Under the pieces are notes generated by a model. The model saw nothing but the letters and a program-made list of their open reading frames with translations. It ran no database searches and was not told the DNA's origin. The translations under genes were made by a program, and so were the position numbers. From Candidatus Schekmanbacteria bacterium (GTDB taxonomy: Bacteria > CSSED10-310 > JACPHN01), in contig JACPHN010000146.1 in the NCBI GenBank assembly GCA_016188575.1, forward strand, positions 1 through 46,268: a DNA stretch of 46,268 nt, given 5' to 3'. Shown one piece after another: positions 36,073-45,016 of this stretch (the stretch's first letter is position 1; each line of letters begins with the position of its first letter).

Positions 36073-36963
36073 TTACGGAGCCTTCTCGGCTCGCGGCTGC
36101 AGATCCGCGGCGGCAAAGAGGTCCGTCCAGTCGCCGGCCACGAGATGGTCGAGGTGCACGTAGTCGAGCCAGGACTTTCCGGATGGTGTCTTGTGGCCCC
36201 TTACCGCTCGCTCGACGATGATCTTGCGGTCCCCCTCGCCCGTCCCCGAAAAAAACACGAGAGCGCCAATAGCCATGGGCGACGACTGATGAATGACCTT
36301 CAGGTTTTGCCAGATCGCACTGGTGCGCGATTCCATGATGTCGAAAACGCGGCTGGAGACCAGACCCGCGTCGGCCGAGCGAAAATAGACCCCCATCACC
36401 GCGGAGCTCGATGATGGGCACAGCTTGAGCTCCGCGAGCTCGCTGAGACGCACTTGCGAGGCGAATGCCAGGCGTTCGAAGCGGGCCGCGTCAGCGCCCC
36501 AGTACTCGGCGCCGATGAGGGTTTTCCCGCGCATGTCGGCGAGCGACGCAAGCGTCGAGTCGCGCCGCACGACGACGCTTATCGTGTTGTTGCGGGCACC
36601 GTCCCGGGTCACCGGATAGGCGCCGAGCGCCAGCCCCCAGCGCGTCCGCTTCTCCATTGCCACTTCCGCGTGCAGCGCGCCAAAGAGCGGTGGGGTGCCG
36701 AGCCCGCGATTGAGCTCGACGTAGTCCTCCAGATCTTTCATGCGCGAGAAGTAACGCACCTTGAGCTCGTAACCGAGCGCCGGCGCCAGCTCCTCGTCGA
36801 TCCATCGCTGGTAGCGGTCGACGATCTCGCCGGTGTTTTCACCCACCGAGTCCGGGAAATAATACACCACGGTATGAGCGGGCGCCTGTGCGTCAGCGGC
36901 CGGCGCCGAGACGAAGAGCAGGACCAGAGCGATCAAGGTGAGGCAGCGAGTTTTCGGGTGCAC
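36073..36963 (-). CDS. PhnD-like periplasmic substrate-binding protein
   Basis: 296 residues with a Sec signal peptide (1-25, ending ADA-QA). The body follows the phosphate/phosphonate-binding PhnD fold: VVYYFPDS, LELKVRYF-like YELKVRYFSRMKDLEDYVEL, TRDGARNNTISVVVRRDS, LADMRGKTLIGAEYWGAD and the hinge VFDIMESRTSAIWQNLKVIH. No ABC permease or ATPase gene is nearby; instead a PAS histidine kinase gene lies 80 bases upstream on the same strand. Such orphan binding proteins often feed a sensor rather than a transporter, so ligand sensing is a reasonable inference. Ligand unknown. Confidence 0.78.
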   Translation of the reverse strand: MHPKTRCLTLIALVLLFVSAPAADAQAPAHTVVYYFPDSVGENTGEIVDRYQRWIDEELAPALGYELKVRYFSRMKDLEDYVELNRGLGTPPLFGALHAEVAMEKRTRWGLALGAYPVTRDGARNNTISVVVRRDSTLASLADMRGKTLIGAEYWGADAARFERLAFASQVRLSELAELKLCPSSSSAVMGVYFRSADAGLVSSRVFDIMESRTSAIWQNLKVIHQSSPMAIGALVFFSGTGEGDRKIIVERAVRGHKTPSGKSWLDYVHLDHLVAGDWTDLFAAADLQPRAEKAP

Positions 36964-37043
36964 GAAATGTCCTCAGATCGACGCGATACGGTACACGAAA
37001 CGTGAGCGCGCGTCCACCGCCCGCAGCAGCGCCGCGCTGGGTA

Positions 37044-38693
37044 TCAAGGGGCGAGCGGCAAAGTCACCACGAAACGCGCGCCACGACCCGGCAGGTCGGC
37101 TGGCTGCCGCGGGCCGCCACACGGGGGCGGGGCGATGTTCTCGGCCCACGCCCGCCCCCCGTGAGCCCTCATGATTCCCCTGACAATCGCCAGACCGAGC
37201 CCCGAGCCAGTCCTTTCAGGGTGCGTGCGGCTCTTGGCGAAGCGGTCGAAGATCCGTTCCAGGCGGTCGGCAGCGATCTCCGGACCGTCGTTCTCCACCG
37301 TGACGCGCGCCTCGGACTCATCGGTAATGGATACCGTCACCCGGATCTCGGACACGGCAAACCCCATGGCGTTGCTGAGGAGGTTGCCGACCGCCTGGGC
37401 GATGCGATCTTCCTCGGCCAGGACCTCTACGGGGTGCGGGGGCAGCATCAGATGCAACTGCTGGCCGCGCTGCTCGACGGCAATGCGCGCTTCGGTAACC
37501 ACCGCCGTGACGGGGTGGCGCAGATCGATGCGGCGCAGGCTGGAAACCAGCCGGCCGGCTTCGATGCGAGTGATCGTGAGCAGATCCTCGATCATGCGGA
37601 GCTGACGGCGTGCGTTGCGCTCGATGATCGCAAGGATTTCTCCCCGCCGCTCCGCGGAGGCCGCGGTGCTTTCGCGCAGCGCGCCTACGGCGCTGAGCAG
37701 GGTGCTGAGCGGAGACCGCAGGTCGTGAGACAGGACCGCGAGGAACTCCGTCTTGAGCTCGTTCGCGCGCCTGAGCTCCTCGTTGGCCTTCTGAAGCTGT
37801 CGCTCCACTTCCTTCCTGGCACTTATGTCGCGGGCGAGAACCGTCACAAACCTGCGGCTGGAGGTGGTCCAAAGACAGAGCGTCAGCTCGACGGGGAACT
37901 CCGAACCGTCACGACGGTGCCCGGCGACCTCGATCGGGGCACCGACCACCCGGACGCCGGTACGGCCGCCGACGCGGAGGCCGAAAGGCTGCTCTTCGGA
38001 GCGATGCCGATCGGCGAGCAGCGCCGATAGAGGCCTGCCGACGATGTCCCCGGCAGCATAGCCGAACATGCTCTGCGCACTATCCATCCACAGGACGATG
38101 GTTCCAGCGGCGTCCGTGCCGATCATCGCGACTCTGGCGGAGGCCGTAAGCGCCGCGAGAAACGCGAGCCGCGACGCGGTGCGGTCGGCGCGCTGTTTTT
38201 CCGCGGTAATCTCGAGCGCGATGCCATGCACCCCGGCGCCGTCGCCGCCTGGATTCGAGCACCTGCTGCCGGTGACGATGACGGCCGCAGTTTCGTCATG
38301 ACCGATCCGCGCGGGGTGCACGATGATCGCGCAGGCATCGGGCGCCGCCGGACTCGTCGCAAGCAGCTCTTGAACTCGTTCGCGCTCGGCCGGGTCAAGC
38401 GGCGCCAGGATCTTCTCGAGGGTGGCGGCTGCGGTCTCCGGCGCCGGTGACTCCGCAGCCGCAGTGCCCGGCTCCGCGAGCCCGGCTGCGGCCGAGTCCA
38501 CGTCGATCCTGAACGCAACTGGATCGCTCATGGCGGGCTCGCCGAGGCCACCGAACGTGTCGTCGCAAACGCGCAAAAGCTGGGCGCGAAACTGGCCGGC
38601 GACGGCGCGCCAGCAGGCACTTTCGGCGCGCGCTGCCGCAAGCTCGGCGCGCAGCACCGCCAGCTTGTTCTCGTCAGGTTTCGCAGAAGTCAC
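37044..38693 (-). CDS. PAS-domain sensor histidine kinase
   Basis: 549 residues, GTG start. A coiled N-terminus (1-40) is followed by a GAF/PAS-like region and a PAS domain (about 175-290: GYAAGDIVGRPLSALLADRH is its core). HisKA carries LSHDLRSPLS with His 323, and the ATPase part has QAVGNLLSNAM (N box) and GSGLGLAIV (G box). There is no membrane span, so the protein is cytoplasmic. It has no receiver domain and no response regulator next door, so the partner is elsewhere. It follows the isopropylmalate-synthase-like gene by 24 bases. Confidence 0.9.
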   Translation of the reverse strand: MTSAKPDENKLAVLRAELAAARAESACWRAVAGQFRAQLLRVCDDTFGGLGEPAMSDPVAFRIDVDSAAAGLAEPGTAAAESPAPETAAATLEKILAPLDPAERERVQELLATSPAAPDACAIIVHPARIGHDETAAVIVTGSRCSNPGGDGAGVHGIALEITAEKQRADRTASRLAFLAALTASARVAMIGTDAAGTIVLWMDSAQSMFGYAAGDIVGRPLSALLADRHRSEEQPFGLRVGGRTGVRVVGAPIEVAGHRRDGSEFPVELTLCLWTTSSRRFVTVLARDISARKEVERQLQKANEELRRANELKTEFLAVLSHDLRSPLSTLLSAVGALRESTAASAERRGEILAIIERNARRQLRMIEDLLTITRIEAGRLVSSLRRIDLRHPVTAVVTEARIAVEQRGQQLHLMLPPHPVEVLAEEDRIAQAVGNLLSNAMGFAVSEIRVTVSITDESEARVTVENDGPEIAADRLERIFDRFAKSRTHPERTGSGLGLAIVRGIMRAHGGRAWAENIAPPPCGGPRQPADLPGRGARFVVTLPLAP

Positions 38694-38717
38694 GGGTCAC
38701 GCCTTCGCGGCCGCCGG

Positions 38718-39983
38718 CTAGCTGACCACTCCGGAGGCGGCAATAGATTGATGAACTTGCTCGTCGGTGAGGATCCGGCTGCTCTGCTTGGCGCGTTCCA
38801 TGATCGCTTTCACGCGCTCGGGCGTGGGCTGAATGCCGCGCCGGCTGAGCCAGTACACGGCGTTGGACTCGCCGCTCATCGGACCGATCTCTATGATTTG
38901 CTCGCGCCCGACCAGGCTGGCGGGAACTCCGGAGTAGACCGAGTCGGCGAGCCAGCGGTCCCCCTTTTTCATCGCCTTGATGATCGCTGCGGCGTGCACT
39001 CCGGTGGCCGTGCGGAAGGCGTCCGCACCAACCACCGGGGTGCCGACCGGAATCGGAACGCCACAGGCACGAGCCGCGGTCTCGACGTATTCGACGAGGC
39101 GCTCGAGATTGCTTTGGTTGACGCCGATCAGCTTGAAATGCACCAGCAGCAGCTCCAACTCGCAGTTCCCGACGCGCTCACCAATCCCGAGCGCGGTGCC
39201 GTGCAAGCGCGAGGCGCCTGCTTCCCACGCCGCGATCGCGTTGCTCAAGGCCAACCCGCGGTCGCGGTGGCCGTGCCAGTCGAGCGGCAAATCCCGGCCC
39301 AGCGGGGCGACGATTTCGTCGCGCACGAAGCGGACGAGGTTGGCGGCACCTTCCGGTGTGGCGTGCCCGACGGTGTCGCACAGGCAAAGTCGCGACGCGC
39401 CCGCGGCGATCGCAGCGCCGTAGAGCGTCTTGAGGGTTTCGGGGCGGGCGCGGGTCGTGTCCTCCGTGACAAACATTACCGGTAGACTTTCGCGCACCGC
39501 AAAACCGATGGCTTCTTCAGAGCGGCGCAGCATCGAGCCCAGATCCCAGTCCTCGGCGTACTGGCGGATGGGGCTGGAGCCGATGAAGGTCGCCACCTGA
39601 ATGGGTAGTCCCGCCTTCTGCGAGATTTCGGCAATCGGAGCGATATCCGCCACCACGGTTCTGGCGGCGCAGTTCGGGAAGATGCGCATTCGCTGGCTGG
39701 AGATCTCCTGCGCGAGCCGCAGCGCGTCGGCGTAGGCTCTGGGTCCGGCTCCCGGCAGGCCGATATCTGCCCCGTCGATGCTTAGAGCTTCCATCAAGTG
39801 GAGCATGCGGAGCTTGTCGGTGATCGGCGGGTCGATAATCGAGGGCGACTGCAGGCCGTCTCGCAAGCTTTCGTCGTTGAACTCGACGCGGCGCCCACTG
39901 GGGTGCTCCATCCCTTGCTCGAGGTTCCAGTCGAACACCAGGTCTTGCTCGACCGGCGAGCGGTCGTAATCCGTGCGGCTCAT
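38718..39983 (-). CDS. Alpha-isopropylmalate/homocitrate-synthase-like acyltransferase
   Basis: 421 residues; ATG 39983 follows AAGGAG. The HMGL-like TIM barrel has NDESLRDGLQSP at 36-47 (metal-binding Asp and catalytic Arg), LCDTVGHATPEGA, DWHGHRDRGLALSNA (metal His pair) and the HGTALGIGERVGN glycine loop, all diagnostic. The barrel is followed by a short helical region (about 330-420) but no LeuA regulatory domain, so it may be a feedback-insensitive variant of LeuA, NifV or a related 2-oxoacid elongase. The exact substrate cannot be read from the sequence. Its downstream partner on the transcript is the histidine kinase. Confidence 0.82.
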   Translation of the reverse strand: MSRTDYDRSPVEQDLVFDWNLEQGMEHPSGRRVEFNDESLRDGLQSPSIIDPPITDKLRMLHLMEALSIDGADIGLPGAGPRAYADALRLAQEISSQRMRIFPNCAARTVVADIAPIAEISQKAGLPIQVATFIGSSPIRQYAEDWDLGSMLRRSEEAIGFAVRESLPVMFVTEDTTRARPETLKTLYGAAIAAGASRLCLCDTVGHATPEGAANLVRFVRDEIVAPLGRDLPLDWHGHRDRGLALSNAIAAWEAGASRLHGTALGIGERVGNCELELLLVHFKLIGVNQSNLERLVEYVETAARACGVPIPVGTPVVGADAFRTATGVHAAAIIKAMKKGDRWLADSVYSGVPASLVGREQIIEIGPMSGESNAVYWLSRRGIQPTPERVKAIMERAKQSSRILTDEQVHQSIAASGVVS

Positions 39984-40361
39984 GGTTTCTCCTTGATTGT
40001 CCGCGGGTCAGAGCACTCCTCTCGGCTCCTCCGGGAGCGCGGGGCGGCGCGAGGAGAAAGCGTCCGGGGGTGATGCGAAGTCTACTGGATTGCCCGCAGG
40101 GGCGACGTGGACACCGGGAGTGTACGGCCCCGTTTGCGGGGCTGTCAACGCGACCTTTGCACCTGCGCGCGGAAACGCGCCGATGCGGCGCTGAAAGCCG
40201 TGCCGCCACGGGCGGGGAAGAGGTGAGATGGGGGTCTTCGCGCGGCGCATTCCGCGCAGCTTGGAGTCGAACAGGCGGCGAGCGCAGGCTGCCGCGGCGA
40301 CTTGACAGCGCCAGGCCACTTTCATATAAGGTGCATGTCCACCGTAGTCGAGGAGGAAAAG
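39984..40361. other. Divergent intergenic region
   Basis: About 380 bases between the - strand isopropylmalate-synthase-like gene and the + strand pspA operon. It contains the pspA operon promoter at 40302-40330; nothing else is evident. Confidence 0.5.
40302..40330 (+). promoter_or_regulatory. Strong sigma70-type promoter of the pspA operon
   Basis: TTGACA (40302-40307, perfect), a 17-base spacer and TATAAG (40325-40330, five of six). Transcription would begin near 40337. The position rules out earlier start codons of the following gene. Confidence 0.7.
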
Positions 40362-40679
40362 ATGGAGAAACAGGAGTTCGGCCTCGATCAGGCTCTGGAC
40401 CTGATTTCGCGCCTGCCGTTGGATGGGGAAAGCCAAAACCTGGTGATTCAGGTCGTGCGCACCACGCTCGATGCCGTGGGCGTGGAGTTTGACCGGGTCG
40501 TGAACGAAGCGGACTCGCGGGCTCACGAGCTGGGGGATCGGGCGGCCGGCTTGGAGGAACAGGTTCACGACCTCGAGGGGCGGTTGGCGGACCTCCAAAA
40601 GCGGCTCGAAGAGCTCGAGGCCGAGCGCAACGATCTGGACTTGTTCGTCAAGCGATTCACCAAGCCGGAAAGTGCCTGA
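40362..40679 (+). CDS. Small coiled-coil protein upstream of pspA
   Basis: 105 residues from ATG 40362, five bases after GAGGAGG. The N-terminal 50 residues form a compact helical region (LDQALDLISRLPLDGESQNL); residues 50-95 are a heptad-rich coiled coil (LEEQVHDLEGRLADLQKRLE). It is acidic and cytoplasmic. No family is recognised. Being first in the operon with pspA, 43 bases ahead of it, suggests a role in PspA assembly or membrane-stress response. Confidence 0.75.
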   Translation: MEKQEFGLDQALDLISRLPLDGESQNLVIQVVRTTLDAVGVEFDRVVNEADSRAHELGDRAAGLEEQVHDLEGRLADLQKRLEELEAERNDLDLFVKRFTKPESA

Positions 40680-40722
40680 GGGCCGCTCCGGACCGTGCTC
40701 ATCACCGTTCTGAGAGGGACAG

Positions 40723-41484
40723 ATGTTTTCACGTATTGCGCGCCTCTTCAAGTCCATCGTCAATGCTATCCTCGGTCGCGCCGAGTCGCAGCTCACGATT
40801 CCGCAGATGGAGCTTGCCCATCGCGAGATGCAGCAAAACCTCTTCAAGTACAAGCAAGCCGTTGCCGGCGCCATCGCGTATGAGAAAAGGGCGCAGCGCA
40901 AGCTCGAAGAGGAACGCCAGCGCTACGACGCGCTGACCGAGAAGGCCAAGGTGGCGGTGCAGCAGTCGCTGCAAGTGACCGATGCGGGACGGAAGGCCGA
41001 GCTCGAGCAGCTCGCCAAGCGGGCGCTGCAGCTCCGCAAACAGGCGGAGGATGCGCTGAAGACCATGGAATCGGCGCATGGGCAGGCCGCAGCACAGTCC
41101 GACGCGGCCAAGAAGCGCTTCAACGTGGCCGCCGACGAAGTCGAAAAGCGGGCGCGGCAGCTCCAGCAGGCGCGCACCATCGCCGACCTGAACAAGTCCC
41201 GTGCCGAGGTCACGAAAATGGCCGGCAGCCTCGACATCAACTCGTCGGCCGGCATCTTCGACGAAGGCCTTGAACGAGTGCTTTCCAGCTCCGACCGGCT
41301 CGATGCCATGGACAACCTGGCCCTGAGCGAAGGGCAGGAGCTCGATCAGAAGTTGGCCGAGCTCACCGGCGAGTCGGGGGTGCAAAACGATTTTGACGCC
41401 ATGGTTGCTGAGCTCGGGGGCGCACCGGCCACCAAGTCGCGCCAATCCGAATTCGCGGAGCTGGATACGGCCCTGGAGTCGTAA
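40723..41484 (+). CDS. pspA: PspA/IM30 family membrane-stress protein
   Basis: 253 residues beginning with the amphipathic helix MFSRIARLFKSIVNAIL that binds membranes. The long coiled-coil hairpin follows (about 30-190; QMELAHREMQQNLFKYKQAV, then VEKRARQLQQARTIADLNKS), typical of ESCRT-III-like PspA/Vipp1 proteins. They polymerise on stressed membranes and preserve the proton gradient. A C-terminal acidic tail of about 60 residues replaces the usual short end. No PspF or PspBC gene is nearby, so the E. coli type of control is not present here. Confidence 0.85.
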   Translation: MFSRIARLFKSIVNAILGRAESQLTIPQMELAHREMQQNLFKYKQAVAGAIAYEKRAQRKLEEERQRYDALTEKAKVAVQQSLQVTDAGRKAELEQLAKRALQLRKQAEDALKTMESAHGQAAAQSDAAKKRFNVAADEVEKRARQLQQARTIADLNKSRAEVTKMAGSLDINSSAGIFDEGLERVLSSSDRLDAMDNLALSEGQELDQKLAELTGESGVQNDFDAMVAELGGAPATKSRQSEFAELDTALES

Positions 41485-41487
41485 TCC

Positions 41488-42285
41488 GTGGCCGCCGCGG
41501 CGGAACCGTTGCTGCCGATTTCCGCCGTCATCATCACCAAGAACGAGGCGGACCGCATCGGTAGATGTCTGGCGTCGCTGAGGTTCGCCGCGGAGGTCAT
41601 CGTCGTGGACTCGGGCTCGACCGACGGCACGGTCGAGCTGGCCACGTCACTGGGTGCGCGCGTCGTTCATCACGACTGGCTCGGCTACGGCCCCCAAAAG
41701 AACTACGCGATTTCACTGGCCACCCAGCCCTGGACACTCAGCATCGACGCCGATGAAGAGGTCACGCCGGCTTTGGCGCAGGCGTTGCGCCAGCGGCTCG
41801 GAGAGGAGGTGCCGCCACGCGTCGCGGGATTTCGGATGCGCCGCCAGCTCGTGTTCGCCGGACGCCGGCTGCGGTTTGGGCGCTCCGTCAACTACCCGGT
41901 CCGCCTCTTTCGCACGCATTGTGGCACGTTTGACGCTGTTACCATCCACGAGAGCTTGCGCGTCGACGGAGACGTGGCGTCGCTGCGCGGTACGCTGCTG
42001 CACCACAGTTATCGGAGCCTGAGTGACTACCTCACCACGCTGAACTCGTTCACGTCCCTGACCGCCCAGGACAAGGCCGCGCGCGGCTGTCGGGTCCCGC
42101 GCGGCTACGCGCTGCGGCTGCCGTGGGAGATCTTTCATCGCTACTTCCTGCGGCTCGGCGTCCTCGACGGCCGGCCTGGCCTGCAGTGGTGCCTGCTCAG
42201 CGCCTTCTACGTTTACGTTAAGTACGCGAAGCTCGACGAGCTGCTGAGTCGGCCACGCCAGGCCGATGCGCCCCAGCGCCGCTAG
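41488..42285 (+). CDS. Family 2 glycosyltransferase (WaaE/KdtX-like)
   Basis: 265 residues from GTG 41488, three bases after the pspA stop. A GT-A fold: ISAVIITKNEADRIGRCLAS, then VVDSGSTDGTVELA (nucleotide-sugar binding) and LSIDADEEVTP (D-x-D metal site). The region YPVRLFRTHCG and the later HHSYRSLSDYL are typical of the WaaE/KdtX lipopolysaccharide core glucosyltransferase group. It probably adds a sugar to envelope glycolipid. Translational linkage to pspA suggests joint response to envelope stress. Confidence 0.85.
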   Translation: MAAAAEPLLPISAVIITKNEADRIGRCLASLRFAAEVIVVDSGSTDGTVELATSLGARVVHHDWLGYGPQKNYAISLATQPWTLSIDADEEVTPALAQALRQRLGEEVPPRVAGFRMRRQLVFAGRRLRFGRSVNYPVRLFRTHCGTFDAVTIHESLRVDGDVASLRGTLLHHSYRSLSDYLTTLNSFTSLTAQDKAARGCRVPRGYALRLPWEIFHRYFLRLGVLDGRPGLQWCLLSAFYVYVKYAKLDELLSRPRQADAPQRR

Positions 42286-42360
42286 GCGTTGTCAGCCGGG
42301 GGACTTCGATGTTACAAGGGCATGAGCCTTTTTCGCATACCAACCGGAGGCTGAGCAAAG

Positions 42361-43362
42361 GTGATCAATCGGGTGGCTATCGTGGGTGCTCCGGGAGCGG
42401 TCGGGCGGGAGCTGCTCGATCTCTTCGCAGAGGGAAGACTGCCTGCCGTCGAGGTCAAGGCATACGCATCGCATGCCGAGCACGGAACGCTGCTGGCCCA
42501 CGACGACGAGCCATTGGTGGTGCTTGATCTGGAGAAGGAGGTCGATCCCTTTGCGGGGATAGACGTTGCGTTTTTCTTCGGCGACGCCGAGGCGGCGCGG
42601 CGGCACGTCGCTGAAGCGCTCCGTACCGGGGCCGTGGTCATCGATGGCACCGGAGCCCACGTGCGCGAGACGCACGTGCAGCTCACCATCGCCGGTGTGA
42701 ACTGGCGGCGGGCCACCGACGCCTGGCCGCTCTACCTGGTTCCCAGCTCGCTTGCGACCATCGCCGGCACCGTGTTGCTGCCTTTGCACCAGGCGTTTGG
42801 CCTGCGGCGGGTCGCGATGTCGTCGTATCAGTCGGTGTCCAGCCTGGGGCGGCCGGCGATGGACGACCTCTTCGAGCAGAGCGTGTCCATTGCCCGCGGC
42901 CAAGAACCGATTCCCGTGATGTTTGAGCACCAGATAGCGTATAACCTGATTCCCTGGATCGGGGCGATTCTTTCCGATGGGGAAAGCACGGAGGAGAAAG
43001 AAGTAGGCTATCAGCTTACGCGCCTCCTGGAGGTCCCGGCATTGGATGTTTCGATGGCCTGTGTGCGCGTTCCCGTGTTCATCGGCGAGGCGGCGACCGT
43101 GACGGTGGAGACGGAGCGGCCGGTCGACTTGCGCACCGCACACGAGACGCTCGATCAGGTCTCCATTATCACGGTCGTTCGCGATTGCACCAAGGACCGC
43201 CTCGACCCGCTGCGCGCCGGGCTGGAAGAAAACGTCCTGGTCGGCCGGGTGAGAGTGGACGCCGCGGTGGGGAATCGACTGCACTTTTTCGTCGTGGCCG
43301 ACAATCTCAGGCGCGGCTCCGCGCTCAACGCCATCGAGATCGCGTCGAGGCACTTCGCATGA
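42361..43362 (+). CDS. Aspartate-semialdehyde-dehydrogenase-like protein lacking catalytic residues
   Basis: 333 residues from GTG 42361 (GGAGG about 10 bases upstream). The whole Asd fold is present: VAIVGAPGAVGRELLDLF (NADP site), SYQSVSSLG, NLIPWIGAILSDGES and CVRVPVFIGEAATVTVE. The active-site NPNCST is VPSSLAT at 127-133, without cysteine, and the catalytic His of RVPVFRGH is Glu (243). It therefore cannot be a normal dehydrogenase. Non-catalytic Asd paralogs such as the Usg group are known. Its stop overlaps the nadB ATG (ATGA), suggesting that its product works with aspartate oxidase. Confidence 0.82.
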   Translation: MINRVAIVGAPGAVGRELLDLFAEGRLPAVEVKAYASHAEHGTLLAHDDEPLVVLDLEKEVDPFAGIDVAFFFGDAEAARRHVAEALRTGAVVIDGTGAHVRETHVQLTIAGVNWRRATDAWPLYLVPSSLATIAGTVLLPLHQAFGLRRVAMSSYQSVSSLGRPAMDDLFEQSVSIARGQEPIPVMFEHQIAYNLIPWIGAILSDGESTEEKEVGYQLTRLLEVPALDVSMACVRVPVFIGEAATVTVETERPVDLRTAHETLDQVSIITVVRDCTKDRLDPLRAGLEENVLVGRVRVDAAVGNRLHFFVVADNLRRGSALNAIEIASRHFA

Positions 43363-44990
43363 ACGCGCCTATCGCAGAAGCGGATCGGACCGAGGTCGTC
43401 GTCATCGGCAGTGGGGCTGCCGGGCTCCTGTACGCCATCGAGCTCGCGCGGCGAAGCTCCGGGACCGATACGATTCGCCTCGTCACCAAGGGCTCCATCG
43501 ACGAATCGAATACGCGCTACGCGCAGGGCGGAATTGCCGCGGTGTTCACGCTGTATGACGCGTATTCGCACCACATCCAGGACACCATGACGGCAGGTGC
43601 TGGCCTCTGCGACGTCGATGCGGTACAGGTGCTGGTGCGCGAGGCCCCGGCGCGCATCCGCGACCTCGATCGCCTCGGCGTTCATTTCAACAGAGACGAG
43701 GAAGATCGCTACCGGTTTACGCGAGAGGGCGGGCACGAGCAGCATCGCATCCTCTACGTCGGCGACATGACCGGCAAGGCGATCGAGAGTGCTCTGGTCC
43801 AGAGCATCTACGACAATCCGGCGGTGCGGGTGGATATCGACAGCTTCGCCATCGATCTAATCGTGTCCGAGGGACGGTGTCACGGCGTCTGGGTGCTCGA
43901 CCGCTCGCGGACGCTCAGGCCGATTCTCGCCAAGGTGGTGGTCCTGGCAACGGGCGGTGCCGGACAGCTCTTCAGCCGCACCACCAACCCCGCCGTGGCC
44001 ACGGGAGACGGCGTGGCCATGGCGGACCGCGCTGGTGTCGGGCCGCGCCATATCGAGTTTGTGCAGTTTCACCCCACGGCTTTTCATCGGACTGGCGCCC
44101 CGTCGTTTCTGCTCTCCGAGACGATCCGCGGAGAGGGAGGAATCCTGCGGACGCTTGCTGGTGAACCGTTCATGAAGCGTCACCATCCGATGGCCGATCT
44201 GGCGCCGCGCGACATCGTCTCCCGAGCGATCTACGCGGAGCTGACCAGCACCGGGACCGACCACGTGCTGCTGGACATCAGCCACAAGCCGGCCGACTTT
44301 ATCCGCACGCGCTTTCCGTCATTGTCCCAGCGGTGCCTGGAGCACGGCATCGACCTGGCCCGCGAGCCCGTCCCGGTATCTCCCGCGGCGCACTACATGT
44401 GCGGCGGCGTGCCGACCGACATCGATGGATGCACCTCGCTGCAAGGTCTCTACGCGATCGGGGAAACGGCGTGCACGGGAGTACATGGGGCGAATCGCCT
44501 CGCTTCCAACTCGCTGCTCGAATCTGTCGTGTTTGCGTACCGTGCGGCCGTGCACTCGGACTGGTATGTGCGCAGCCTGGGGCGGTCCTTCGACAGCGCC
44601 CAGCGCAGTCTGCTTTCTGATGGTCTGGCCCCGCCCTGCGGGGACGCGGCGCTGCCCGAGGCAGTCGGCGGAGAGCTTGCGGCGCTGCGGGTCGCGATCG
44701 GCGATTGCTTGTGGCGTGGCGCGGGCGTGGTGCGGTCCGACGAGGGACTGGCGCGGGCGGCGGCCGAGGTGACCGCGATTGCACGGCGCGTGGAGGAGAT
44801 CTACGCGCACCACTGCCCTTCCCCTGCACTGTGCGAGGTCCGCAACCTCGCACGTGTCGCCGAGCTTGTGGTCGCCGCCGCTCGTCATCGGCGGCAGAAC
44901 GTGGGGAGTCACTTCAGCACCAGTCTCGAGCCGGGGAGAGGGGAGGCGAGCAGCGCTCGCCTGCGGTTCCTGGACGAGCTGTGCGGTTGA
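43359..44990 (+). CDS. nadB: L-aspartate oxidase
   Basis: 543 residues from ATG 43359, which overlaps the previous stop by four bases; the longer open frame upstream is the other gene. FAD-binding VVVIGSGAAGLLYAIELARR at the N-terminus, then SNTRYAQGGIAAV, FVQFHPTAFHR, SETIRGEGGILR and ETACTGVHGANRLASNSLLE, all hallmarks of NadB, which oxidises aspartate to iminoaspartate for NAD synthesis. The helical C-terminal domain is complete. nadA and nadC are not in the window. A GC-rich stem-loop (GCGCGGC 44995-45001, GCCGCGC 45010-45016) follows without a T-run. Confidence 0.96.
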   Translation: MNAPIAEADRTEVVVIGSGAAGLLYAIELARRSSGTDTIRLVTKGSIDESNTRYAQGGIAAVFTLYDAYSHHIQDTMTAGAGLCDVDAVQVLVREAPARIRDLDRLGVHFNRDEEDRYRFTREGGHEQHRILYVGDMTGKAIESALVQSIYDNPAVRVDIDSFAIDLIVSEGRCHGVWVLDRSRTLRPILAKVVVLATGGAGQLFSRTTNPAVATGDGVAMADRAGVGPRHIEFVQFHPTAFHRTGAPSFLLSETIRGEGGILRTLAGEPFMKRHHPMADLAPRDIVSRAIYAELTSTGTDHVLLDISHKPADFIRTRFPSLSQRCLEHGIDLAREPVPVSPAAHYMCGGVPTDIDGCTSLQGLYAIGETACTGVHGANRLASNSLLESVVFAYRAAVHSDWYVRSLGRSFDSAQRSLLSDGLAPPCGDAALPEAVGGELAALRVAIGDCLWRGAGVVRSDEGLARAAAEVTAIARRVEEIYAHHCPSPALCEVRNLARVAELVVAAARHRRQNVGSHFSTSLEPGRGEASSARLRFLDELCG

Positions 44991-44994
44991 GCTC

Positions 44995-45016
44995 GCGCGG
45001 CAGCGGAGCGCCGCGC
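44995..45016 (+). terminator. Stem-loop after nadB
   Basis: GCGCGGC and GCCGCGC pair around an 8-base loop, four bases past the nadB stop. Without a T-run it may only protect the mRNA end or pause transcription. Confidence 0.3.

Noticed and set aside
35939-36421. Upstream extension of the 35315-35938 lipoprotein
   Set aside because: It overlaps the PhnD-like gene in another frame and would bury the signal peptide; ATG 35938 fits the lipobox.
40302-40361. TTG at 40302 or ATG at 40335 as the start of the coiled-coil protein
   Set aside because: The TTG is the -35 box itself and the ATG at 40335 would lie at or before the transcription start; ATG 40362 has the ribosome site.
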